This document shows, piece by piece, positions 56,792 to 64,000 of a stretch of DNA of 64,000 bases (position 1 is its first letter; each line of letters opens with the position of its first letter). Made by a program: the position numbers and the translations under genes. The stretch comes from Alloalcanivorax dieselolei B5 (lineage in GTDB: Bacteria; Pseudomonadota; Gammaproteobacteria; Pseudomonadales; Alcanivoracaceae). Below the pieces are notes generated by a model. It was not told the origin of the DNA. It made no database searches and saw only the letters and a list, made by a program, of their open reading frames with translations. The stretch is from contig NC_018691.1 of NCBI RefSeq assembly GCF_000300005.1, positions 992,001-1,056,000 on the forward strand, in the 5' to 3' direction.

Positions 56792-57665
56792 AGGAGTTCT
56801 CCGCTTCGATCATATAAGCTTCGAACTGCTCGCAAGTGTAATTGGTGGCGACACCATTGATGGTCACGACGATACCGTCCCGGTGCTCCACCAAAACCTC
56901 GGCGTGCGTGTTGTTGGCGCCGCGCAGTCGGATTTCGCCGGATTCGGGGCAGAATTCCTGGTCCAGGTTTCTTGTTAGCGGGTCTGCGGTGGTGATGCTG
57001 ACTTTCTCGCTTCTACCGTTCACCAGGAGCGTCCCTTCTACCGTATAGATGACATTTTCAGACGAGTAGTCCCAGGTGGTTTTAAGATCCTCCACGTGCC
57101 AGTTAGCGTTGTATTCGCCTTCGCCACTCTGGCTGGGGCCCTGAGCATCTATCTGAAGATCCGTATCAGCGAAATGATCGACGGCGTCCATAGCGTAGTC
57201 GAATTCTCCACTGATCAGGATGTTGGCCTCTACAGGATTCCCCGCTACCAAGTTGAAACCGCTGGTGTCGACTTCCAAAGTGGAGTCACCTTCAAAGTCG
57301 TAGCGGACGGTGCCCGCCAGGGTCACAGGGTCGGTGTTTTCGCCACTAAGGGTGCAATTATTGGCGGTGGCGCTGGTGGGAATGTCGTTGGTACCGTAAA
57401 CAACGGTGATAGAGCCTTGGGTGCACTCCCCCTCTAAATCGGGGAGCATAATGGCATGCATCTGCACCGGCACCATTCCCAGGCTGCCCTCCAGGGCGAG
57501 ATAGAGCAGCGGGCCTGTATTCTCGTTATTCAGGCTGACGAAGGGCTCTTGACCACCTCCCGAGCCGGAGGAACCACCGCCGCCGCCACAGGCGGCAAGG
57601 GCAGAGGCGAGTAAGACAGGCGTCAGCGCCCGCGCACGGGTGGAGCCGATAGTGAAAAGTGACAT
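56781..57665 (-). CDS. Lipoprotein of unknown function
   Basis: A 294-residue lipoprotein (lipobox LAAC at about residue 26) with a Gly/Ser-rich linker just after the Cys (CGGGGGSSGSGGGQEP). The mature region is beta-rich, with five further Cys residues in the folded part and no recognised motif (GEFDYAMDAVDHFADTDLQ is typical). It stands alone on its strand between folK and the pteridine reductase gene and breaks what is otherwise a block of folate and tRNA genes. No named family was recognised. Confidence 0.72.
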   Translation of the reverse strand: MSLFTIGSTRARALTPVLLASALAACGGGGGSSGSGGGQEPFVSLNNENTGPLLYLALEGSLGMVPVQMHAIMLPDLEGECTQGSITVVYGTNDIPTSATANNCTLSGENTDPVTLAGTVRYDFEGDSTLEVDTSGFNLVAGNPVEANILISGEFDYAMDAVDHFADTDLQIDAQGPSQSGEGEYNANWHVEDLKTTWDYSSENVIYTVEGTLLVNGRSEKVSITTADPLTRNLDQEFCPESGEIRLRGANNTHAEVLVEHRDGIVVTINGVATNYTCEQFEAYMIEAENSFIQ

Positions 57666-57886
57666 GCGAGTATCCCTCTAAACCGAAATAAGGCGTTGTC
57701 GGCCCGGTTGGGGGATGGAACGGTAAGACAAGGCTGGCCTACGCTGGACTCCATCCCTGAGTCGACAGGATCAACCGCATTGTTGATATTTTGACGGGCG
57801 GCCCCCACGGCCGTCCTCCGTCGCTGCGGTCTTGGTTACTAACGATAGCGGCAAAGGACGCCAGTGCCAATCCCCGGCGGCCGGCT

Positions 57887-58624
57887 TCAGGCGCCGGGGA
57901 AGGACAGAGAGCGGCCGCCGTCCACGGCGATGATCTGCCCGGTGATGTAAGGAGCCTGATCGGCGAGCCAGAGCACCGTGTTGGCGATGTCATCCGGGTC
58001 GCCGGCATGGCCCAACGGTAGGGCATCAAGAATCGCCTGTTGGGATTCCTGTCCCTGTTCCGGCCACAGAATCGGCCCGGGCGCCACGCCGTTGACGCGT
58101 ACTTCAGGGCCCAGTTCCCGGGCCAGGCCGCGGGTCATCATCGCCAGCCCGGCCTTGGCCATGCAGTACAGCGGATGTTCTCGCAGGGGTTTTTCAGCGT
58201 AAACGTCCACCAGATTCACGATGGCGCCGTGATGCTGTTTCAGGGTGGGAGCCAGTGCCTGGCTGAGCAGAAACGGCGCCCGCAGGTTGCTGTGCATCAG
58301 TTGATCCCAGTCCTCATCGCTGGCCTGATGCAAAGGCGTGCGATAGAACCGGGAGGCGTTGTTCACCAACAATCGCAGGCCGGGCTTCAGGGCCAGGGCT
58401 TCGGCGGCCAGTTGCCGCACCTGGTCGGGAACCACCAGGTCCGCGTACAGGCAAGCCGCGCTGTCGTTGCGCTGTCGGTTGAGGTTTTCCACCAAGGTTC
58501 GCGCTTGTTCTTCGCTGTGGTGGTAGTGAACGATCACATCGTAGCCCGATTGGTGCAGGCGACGGGCAATGCGGGCGCCGATGCGGCGCGCGGCACCGGT
58601 GACCAGGGCTACGGGAGCGGCCAT
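57887..58624 (-). CDS. folM: SDR-type pteridine reductase (FolM-like)
   Basis: A 245-residue short-chain dehydrogenase. The nucleotide loop TGAARRIGARIARRLH with the Ala-Arg-Arg replacing the usual Ser/Gly residues is characteristic of pteridine reductases (PTR1/FolM). Other elements are VNNASRFYRTPL, the catalytic Tyr-X3-Lys in YCMAKAGLAMM, and DIANTVLWLADQAPYITGQI. It would reduce dihydropterins or dihydrofolate-type substrates using NADPH. Its position close to folB and folK supports this. The cca gene overlaps its start by 16 bp on the same strand. Confidence 0.85.
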   Translation of the reverse strand: MAAPVALVTGAARRIGARIARRLHQSGYDVIVHYHHSEEQARTLVENLNRQRNDSAACLYADLVVPDQVRQLAAEALALKPGLRLLVNNASRFYRTPLHQASDEDWDQLMHSNLRAPFLLSQALAPTLKQHHGAIVNLVDVYAEKPLREHPLYCMAKAGLAMMTRGLARELGPEVRVNGVAPGPILWPEQGQESQQAILDALPLGHAGDPDDIANTVLWLADQAPYITGQIIAVDGGRSLSFPGA

Positions 58625-59853
58625 TTTTCCACGAACTCCTGTCGGTAAAGGCGGATGGCGCGAATGCGTTTGCTTTCCAGGGCGCGGCCGAGCGCCGGGC
58701 CGGACAGACCGGCCTGACGCAGCCCCGCCACGTCCACGGTGCGGACCACTTCAGCGACGCCGAGCAGAAATTCGCCCTGCGGGAAGGGCGCTTTGGGGTC
58801 GGCCTGGCAGGTGCGGTAATCCGCCTCGCAGGCGTCGACGAAGAAGCGCAACCGGCGCGGGCGGCGGATCACATCCAGCGCGTGCAGGACTTCCCATACC
58901 CTTGGCGGGCGCAACTTGAGGACGCGACGTCCACGGTTCTGCCAGCGCGCCATGACGGCGGCGGCGTCCGCCATTTCCCTGGGGACCCGTAATCGCCGGG
59001 ACATTTCCAGCGCCAGGGTTTCGCTCTGCCTTTCGTAATTCTGATGGCGCGGCCAGCGGTCCGGTGGTGTGCTGGCTTTGCCGAGATCATGGCAGAGCAG
59101 GGCGTAACGGCCGGTCAGGGACAGATTCTGCCGCGCCGCCTGAGCCAGACAGCGCCATTGATGGGTGAGGACGTCCACGGTGGGATGATGATCCGGAGAC
59201 TGGGGGATACCGTCCAGGTTGGCCAGTTCCGGAAACAATTCCGCCAGCGCGCCGCATTCATGCAGGACGCGGAAGAACATCTGCGGTGAGCGTTCCATGA
59301 GCGCTCGGCTGGTTTCCTTCCAGACCCGCTCCGGGCTGAGATGCTGCAGTTCGCCCGCCAGTACGATGTCGGTCATCAGATCCATGGTTTCGCGGGCCAC
59401 GCGAAAGCCGAGCCAGTGATAGCGGGCGGCGAAACGGGCCACCCGCAGAACCCGCAGCGGGTCCTCGGCGAAAGCCGGGGACACATGGCGCAGCAACCGC
59501 TCCTTGAGATCGTTTTGACCGTTATAAGGGTCGATCAAGCGGCCATCACCGGCCCTGGCCATGGCGTTGATGGTCAGATCCCGGCGCTTCAGGTCGTCTT
59601 CCAGCGTCACGTCCCCGGCGGTGTGGAAGAGAAAACCGCCGTGGCCTTGGCCGTGCTTGCGTTCCGTGCGGGCGAGAGCGTACTCCTCGCCGGTCTGCGG
59701 ATGCAGGAACACCGGGAAGTCATTCCCCACGGGTTTGTAGCCTTGTGCCAAAAGAGTATCGGGGGTGCCGCCCACCACCACCCAATCTTTCTCCTTGACC
59801 GGCAGTCCGAGCAATTCGTCGCGGACCGCACCACCGACAAGATAGATATCCAT
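58609..59853 (-). CDS. cca: CCA-adding tRNA nucleotidyltransferase, multifunctional
   Basis: Adds or repairs the CCA end of tRNAs; the 414-residue length and HD domain indicate the multifunctional enzyme with phosphatase/phosphodiesterase activity. Motifs: MDIYLVGGAVRDELLG with the GG-V-RD nucleotidyltransferase signature, the two Asp after it, RRDLTINAMA, a region for base selection (EDPLRVLRVARFAARY), and the HD site in YALLCHDLGKAST. It is the first gene of a minus-strand pair with the pteridine reductase. Confidence 0.97.
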   Translation of the reverse strand: MDIYLVGGAVRDELLGLPVKEKDWVVVGGTPDTLLAQGYKPVGNDFPVFLHPQTGEEYALARTERKHGQGHGGFLFHTAGDVTLEDDLKRRDLTINAMARAGDGRLIDPYNGQNDLKERLLRHVSPAFAEDPLRVLRVARFAARYHWLGFRVARETMDLMTDIVLAGELQHLSPERVWKETSRALMERSPQMFFRVLHECGALAELFPELANLDGIPQSPDHHPTVDVLTHQWRCLAQAARQNLSLTGRYALLCHDLGKASTPPDRWPRHQNYERQSETLALEMSRRLRVPREMADAAAVMARWQNRGRRVLKLRPPRVWEVLHALDVIRRPRRLRFFVDACEADYRTCQADPKAPFPQGEFLLGVAEVVRTVDVAGLRQAGLSGPALGRALESKRIRAIRLYRQEFVEKWPLP

Positions 59854-60251
59854 CGTGTTCGCTATCGCTTCCAGGTAAACATTAGAATGTCATGTCTGGT
59901 CTGGCCGGAAAACCGCTGGGGCCGGGAATGCGCTCGAATTCGATGCGAACGGTTATTTTCTGGCCTGCTTGCTCAGTTCCGGGACACGCGCGATGTTTGG
60001 CGGGGTCGGAGAGGGCTCAAAAGTGGCATTCCTGTTGGCGAAAGAGGACAGGCGATGACGGGAAATGACAATCTACATGGCGTTTATCACCATTGAACCG
60101 GGCTTGGGGCCATGGTTTAGTGCTTCGTCATTGTTTGATTCGGATCATTGCCTGATTCGGGCATGTGGACACCAGCGCGCCATCCGTCATCGCGGCGTCA
60201 CCGGCCGATGCTTTGTCCGACCGCCCCTGGCTCAACGGGAGAGATAGTTTC
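59854..60251. other. Intergenic region of 398 bp between divergent genes
   Basis: Between cca and the nitronate-monooxygenase-like gene. It contains a spaced direct repeat, TGATTCGG at 60136-60143 and again at 60153-60160, which may be a regulatory site. Short open frames here do not look coding. No tRNA, terminator or clear promoter was recognised. Confidence 0.4.
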
Positions 60252-61232
60252 ATGAAAACACGTATTACCGAGATGCTGGGCATCGAGTACCCCATCGTTC
60301 AAGGGGGTATGCAGAACGTTGGTTATGCGGAGCTGGCTTCCGCCGTTTCCAACGCGGGTGCTCTGGGGATTATCACCGGCCTGACTCAGCCGACCCCGGA
60401 AGACCTGGACAAGGAAATCCGCCGTTGCAAGGAGATGACCGACAAGCCGTTCGGCGTCAACCTGACCCTGCTGCCGACCATCAAGCCGGTGCCCTATGAG
60501 GAATACGTGCGGGTGATCATTGAAGCCGGCATCAAGGTGGTGGAAACCGCCGGCCGTAGCCCGGAGCCCTTCATGGCTCAGTTTAATGAGAACGGCGTCA
60601 GCGTGATTCACAAGTGCACGTCCGTGCGGCATGCCCTCAAAGCGCAGAAACTCGGTTGTTCCGCGGTATCCGTGGACGGTTTCGAGTGTGCCGGCCACCC
60701 CGGTGAGGACGATGTGCCTAACCTGGTGCTGTTGCCGGCGGCGGCCAAGGTGCTGGATATCCCGATGATCGCCTCCGGTGGTATCGGTACCGGCACGCAG
60801 ATGGCGGCTTGCCTGGCGCTGGGCGCGGAAGGCATCAACATGGGTACTCGCTTCATGGCCACCAAGGAAGCGCCGATCCACGAGAACATCAAGAAGGCCA
60901 TCGTCGAAGCCAGCGAACTGGATACCGCGCTGGTGTACCGTCCGCTGCGCAACACCGCCCGGGTTTACAAGAACAAGGTGGCGGAGAAGGTCAATGAGAT
61001 CGAGCGTGAAGCCGGCAAGGACATGAAGTTCGAGCTGATCCGCGACATGGTCGCCGGCACCCGCGGCAAGGTGTCGCTGACCGAAGGTGACGTGGATTAC
61101 GGTATCTGGACCAGCGGCATTGTGCAGGGGCTGATCCACAGCATCCCCTCCTGCGACGAGCTGGTGCAGGAGATCATGAGCGAATGCACCGAGACCATTC
61201 GCAATCGCCTGAACAATCTGCTGGCAGGCTGA
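60252..61232 (+). CDS. Nitronate monooxygenase-family flavoprotein
   Basis: A 326-residue TIM-barrel FMN enzyme. Family features: YPIVQGGMQNVGYAELASAV at the N-terminus, NPFGVNLT-like NLTLLPTIKPVPYEEYVR, the active-site region GFECAGHPGEDDV, and SGGIGTGTQMAACLALGAEG for the FMN phosphate, with GTRFMATKEAP beyond. The reaction in the family is oxidation of alkyl nitronates or, for close relatives, NAD(P)H-dependent quinone or enoyl reduction; the exact one is open. The start at 60252 lies after GAGAGATAG; upstream in-frame sequence is not protein-like. Confidence 0.9.
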   Translation: MKTRITEMLGIEYPIVQGGMQNVGYAELASAVSNAGALGIITGLTQPTPEDLDKEIRRCKEMTDKPFGVNLTLLPTIKPVPYEEYVRVIIEAGIKVVETAGRSPEPFMAQFNENGVSVIHKCTSVRHALKAQKLGCSAVSVDGFECAGHPGEDDVPNLVLLPAAAKVLDIPMIASGGIGTGTQMAACLALGAEGINMGTRFMATKEAPIHENIKKAIVEASELDTALVYRPLRNTARVYKNKVAEKVNEIEREAGKDMKFELIRDMVAGTRGKVSLTEGDVDYGIWTSGIVQGLIHSIPSCDELVQEIMSECTETIRNRLNNLLAG

Positions 61233-61250
61233 TTGATCGAAGCGCGGCCC

Positions 61251-61278
61251 GTGAGCGGAGGGGCGCCCCTCCGCTCAC
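61251..61278. terminator. Perfect palindrome after the flavoprotein gene
   Basis: GTGAGCGGAGGGGC followed directly by its reverse complement, 19 bp after the stop. As RNA it forms a long GC-rich hairpin with a minimal loop, but no T-run follows. It probably acts in termination or 3' protection together with the REP pair 45 bp beyond. Confidence 0.55.
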
Positions 61279-61322
61279 GATCAGCGATCCTGATCTGAAT
61301 TCAAAGATTGCCAAAAAGGAGG

Positions 61323-61392
61323 CTGTAGGAGCTTGCCCTGCAAGCGAATGGGATCTCTGCCAACAAATTCGCCTGCAAGGCAGGCTCCTACA
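61323..61392. repeat. REP-like inverted pair, copy 2
   Basis: The left arm 61323-61349 is identical over 27 bp to the arm at 24382-24408. The right arm (61367-61392, inverted) is a variant, TGTAGGAGCCTGCCTTGCAG and so on, in which the hairpin stem GCTTGC/GCAAGC has become GCCTGC/GCAGGC. The two changes compensate each other, keeping the stem. It lies between two convergent genes. Confidence 0.85.
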
Positions 61393-61415
61393 ATGGCTTC
61401 GAAGCTTTCCTTTAT

Positions 61416-62912
61416 TTATTGCCCGCCTTCAATCGACTGACGTTCCACCACGGTGCCGTTGTCCACGCTGTCCAGGTGCACGTCGAATCCCCACAATCGG
61501 TGCAGGTGCTTGAGCACTTCCCGGGTACTGCTTTCGTCCAGGGGACGATGGTGCTGGCGGACGTGTTGTAACACCAGCGACCGGTCTCCGCGTACATTGG
61601 CCTCGTAAACCTGAATATTGGGTTCCTGGATGCTCAGGTTGTATTGCTCGGCCAGTTTGTTGCGCACCTTTTGATAGCCGCGCTCATCGTGGATCGCATT
61701 GATCTCGATGTATTCCTTCTCGGTATCATCCAACAGGCTGAACAGTTTGAATTCCCGGATCAGACGCGGGGACAGGAACTGTTGGATAAAGCTCTCGTCC
61801 TTGAAACTTTCCATGGCGAACTTGAGCGTCGCCACCCAGTCGCTGCCGGCGATGTCGGGAAACCAGTAACGGTCTTCATCCTCCGGATTCTCACAAATGC
61901 GTCGCAGGTCGCGGAACATGGCGAAGCCCAGCGCGTAGGGATTGATGCCGGAGTAGTACTGGGAATCGAAAGGCGGCTGATAGACCACCTGGCTGTGGTT
62001 GTGCAGGAACTCCAGCATGAAACCGTCGGTGACCTGTTTCTGATCATAGAGATCATTGAGCAGGGTGTAGTGCCAGAACGTGGCCCAACCCTCGTTCATG
62101 ACCTTGGTTTGACGCTGCGGATAAAAGTACTGGGCCATCTTGCGCACGATGCGGATGACCTCCCGCTGCCAGGGTTCCAGCAGCGGTGCGTTCTTTTCAA
62201 TGAAGTAGAGAATGTTTTCCTGGGGCTCCGGGGGAAAGCGCTCGTTCCTTTCGCGCCTTTGAGCCGCGGGCTGCAGATCCGGGAAAGTCCGCCACAGCTC
62301 GGAGACCTGCTGCTGCAAGGCCGCTTCCCGTTCACGCAGGCGCCGCCGCTCCTCCTGGGCGGAAATCGGCGTCGGGCGTTTATAACGATCCACGCCGTAG
62401 TTCATCAGGGCATGGCAGGAATCAAGGATATCCTCCACCGCGTTGACGCCATGGCGCTGCTCGCATTCGGCGATGTATTTACGGGCGAACACCAGATAGT
62501 CGATGATCGCCGAAGCGTCGGTCCAGGATTTGAACAGGTAGTTGCCCTTGAAAAAGGAGTTATGACCGTAGCAGGCATGAGCGATCACCAGTGCCTGCAT
62601 GGTGATGGTGTTCTCTTCCATCAGGTAGGCGATACAGGGGTTGGAGTTGATCACGATCTCGTAAGCCAGCCCCATTTGCCCACGACGATAGCGGTTTTCC
62701 ACCTCCACGAATTGTTTGCCGAAGGACCAGTGATGGTAGCCCACCGGCATGCCCACGGAAGAATAGGCGTCCATCATTTGTTCCGAGGAAATGACCTCGA
62801 TCTGGTTGGGGTAAGTGTCCAGAGCATACTTGCCGTGCGCCAGCTCGGAAATGGCCTCGTCATAGCGGGCAAGCAGGTTGAAGTCCCAGTCGGAGCCGGT
62901 GGACAACAGCAT
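61416..62912 (-). CDS. SpoVR family protein (YcgB-like)
   Basis: A 498-residue protein of the SpoVR family. Recognisable blocks: GMPVGYHHWSFGKQFVEVE, YEIVINSNPCIAYLMEENT, HACYGHNSFFKGNYLFKSWT, TKVMNEGWATFWHYTLLNDL and PYALGFAMFRDLRRICENP. In enteric bacteria the homologue YcgB accompanies the kinase YeaG and the protein YeaH in starvation and stress responses. Its ATG overlaps the stop of the YeaH-like gene by one base (TGATG), showing the same operon; the kinase gene would lie beyond the right edge. Confidence 0.96.
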   Translation of the reverse strand: MLLSTGSDWDFNLLARYDEAISELAHGKYALDTYPNQIEVISSEQMMDAYSSVGMPVGYHHWSFGKQFVEVENRYRRGQMGLAYEIVINSNPCIAYLMEENTITMQALVIAHACYGHNSFFKGNYLFKSWTDASAIIDYLVFARKYIAECEQRHGVNAVEDILDSCHALMNYGVDRYKRPTPISAQEERRRLREREAALQQQVSELWRTFPDLQPAAQRRERNERFPPEPQENILYFIEKNAPLLEPWQREVIRIVRKMAQYFYPQRQTKVMNEGWATFWHYTLLNDLYDQKQVTDGFMLEFLHNHSQVVYQPPFDSQYYSGINPYALGFAMFRDLRRICENPEDEDRYWFPDIAGSDWVATLKFAMESFKDESFIQQFLSPRLIREFKLFSLLDDTEKEYIEINAIHDERGYQKVRNKLAEQYNLSIQEPNIQVYEANVRGDRSLVLQHVRQHHRPLDESSTREVLKHLHRLWGFDVHLDSVDNGTVVERQSIEGGQ

Positions 62913-64000
62913 CAGGCGGCCTCCATGCGTTTATGGAATAGCTGGCGGAAAACCGGATAAATATCCGCCGGGTCGTCGATCTGCGCCATGGAGAAGACAT
63001 CCGGATGTCGGTCCATGATGCCCTCGTACTGGTCCCAGAGCGCCTGATGGGCACGGGGCATCACTTCCACGTAGGAAAAGTGCTGCATGCGGGGCAGCAA
63101 TTCCTTCTCCAGCAACTCGGCGCAGCCGGGGGAGTCGTCGTTCCAGTTATCGCCGTCCGAGGCCTGGGCCCCGTAGATGTTCCACTCTTCCACCGGGTAA
63201 CGTTCCTTGATGATGTCCCGGGCCAGCTTCAGTGCACTGGAAACGATGGTGCCGCCGGTTTCCCGGGAATAGAAGAATTCTTCCTCATCCACTTCCTTGG
63301 CACTGGTGTGGTGGCGTATGAACACCACCTCTGTATGCTGGTAGTTCCTTTGTAAAAACAAGTACAGCAGCAGGAAGAAACGCTTTGCCAGGTCCTTCAT
63401 GTCCTGATTCATGGAACCGGAGACATCCATGATGCAGAACATCACCGCCCGGCTCACCGGCACGGGGACCTTGATGTGGTGGTTGTAGCGCAGATCCACG
63501 GTATCGATGAAGGGGATCCGGTCGATACGCCGGCGCAGGCGCTCGATGTGCTCGTCCAGTTCCGCCAGACGGGCCTGGCGCTGAGGAGATTGGTCCTGTT
63601 GCAATAAGGTTTCCCGTTCCGCCTCCAATTCGCGCAGTTTGCGCCGGCTGGCCGCGGTCAGCGCGCGCCGGCGCATGGAGGCCTGGCGCATGGAGCGGAC
63701 GATGTTGATCTTGGCGGGCATACCGTGGCTGACGATGCCGCCGTGGCGGATCTGGAAGGTGCGGGTGCCCTCCAGATGGCGCTTGACCAGATTGGGTAAC
63801 GCCAGATCCTCGAACAGGAAGTTCAGGAACTCCTGTGGGTCGATTTCAAAGGCGAAATCATCCTCGCCTTCGCCACTGTCGCTGGCCTGGCCGGAGCCGC
63901 TGCCCTGGCCGCCACCGCCACTGGGGCGCTTGATGCGGTCGCCTTGCTGGAACTCCCGGTTGCCCGGGTGGACGATGTTGCGCTGCCCGCCGGGGCCATG
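62912..64000 (-). CDS. YeaH/YhbH family protein, 5' end outside window
   Basis: Reads open from the right edge to 62912, giving about 362 visible residues; the Met encoded at 63719-63721 is internal, since in-frame upstream codons give family sequence ([20 protein letters not shown] and [19 protein letters not shown]). The rest holds [19 protein letters not shown], a long helix, and the VWA-like core [20 protein letters not shown] with metal-site DxSxS. Neighbouring SpoVR is coupled to it by a TGATG overlap. In enteric bacteria it works with the kinase YeaG (PrkA-like). The N-terminal part is lacking here. Confidence 0.95.
   Translation of the reverse strand, partial: HGPGGQRNIVHPGNREFQQGDRIKRPSGGGGQGSGSGQASDSGEGEDDFAFEIDPQEFLNFLFEDLALPNLVKRHLEGTRTFQIRHGGIVSHGMPAKINIVRSMRQASMRRRALTAASRRKLRELEAERETLLQQDQSPQRQARLAELDEHIERLRRRIDRIPFIDTVDLRYNHHIKVPVPVSRAVMFCIMDVSGSMNQDMKDLAKRFFLLLYLFLQRNYQHTEVVFIRHHTSAKEVDEEEFFYSRETGGTIVSSALKLARDIIKERYPVEEWNIYGAQASDGDNWNDDSPGCAELLEKELLPRMQHFSYVEVMPRAHQALWDQYEGIMDRHPDVFSMAQIDDPADIYPVFRQLFHKRMEAA

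Noticed and set aside
63719-63721. Start codon of the YeaH-like gene at the Met encoded here
   Set aside because: In-frame codons continue to the window end and encode conserved YeaH sequence.

Overview
The window is chromosomal DNA from a GC-rich gammaproteobacterium. The macromolecular-synthesis operon rpsU-yqeY-dnaG-rpoD lies beside a tRNA-Ile2(CAU), tsaD, plsY, folB, folK and cca, which is the order known from Pseudomonas and its relatives. Overall gene flavour (DUF808, MpaB-type oxygenase, SpoVR/YeaH) fits a marine or hydrocarbon-associated relative such as the Alcanivorax group, but the genus is an inference. No prophage, insertion sequence or CRISPR array was seen.

Left part (1-34063), an accessory island for secretion, surface signalling and phosphate scavenging. 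It starts inside a two-partner-secretion transporter (TpsB/FhaC type). Eight co-directional genes follow: an ExbB-like proton channel with a periplasmic DUF2341-LamG ectodomain, ExbD, a TonB-like protein, a porin, a coiled-coil protein, a YbjN-like protein, a parvulin isomerase and a small lipoprotein. Facing them on the minus strand is a translationally coupled trio: an STN-domain protein, an ECF sigma factor and a FecR-type anti-sigma. Next comes a 4089-residue filamentous-haemagglutinin-like exoprotein (TpsA). After it lie two LuxR-type regulators bracketing two DING/PstS-like secreted proteins, then a 1521-residue lipoprotein joining a phosphodiester glycosidase to a metallophosphoesterase, and a companion lipoprotein. 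From memory, this content matches the Pseudomonas aeruginosa PUMA3 (VreA-VreI-VreR) signalling locus with PdtA/PdtB and the DING-type phosphatases LapA/LapB, which responds to phosphate starvation. A candidate Pho box precedes the phosphatase gene.

Middle part (34222-48777), mixed metabolism and surface functions. It holds a DUF1330 protein, an FMN reductase, an acyl-CoA-dehydrogenase-like protein, a TetR regulator divergent from an MpaB-type oxygenase across a clear palindrome, and an SDR enzyme. A Crp/Fnr-type regulator then diverges, across a near-consensus Fur box, from an unusual set: three paralogous secreted proteins of unrecognised fold (two with GlyGly-CTERM-like tails), a small CopD-like membrane protein and a TonB-dependent receptor. 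A lipoprotein alpha/beta hydrolase and a DUF808 membrane protein close this part.

Right part (48897-64000), mostly core genes: tRNA-Ile2, rpoD, dnaG, yqeY, rpsU, tsaD, plsY, folB, folK, an orphan lipoprotein, a FolM-type pteridine reductase, cca, a nitronate-monooxygenase-family enzyme, and the SpoVR-YeaH pair, the latter cut by the window end. Two REP-like inverted repeats (24382-24454 and 61323-61392) share a hairpin core with compensating base changes.
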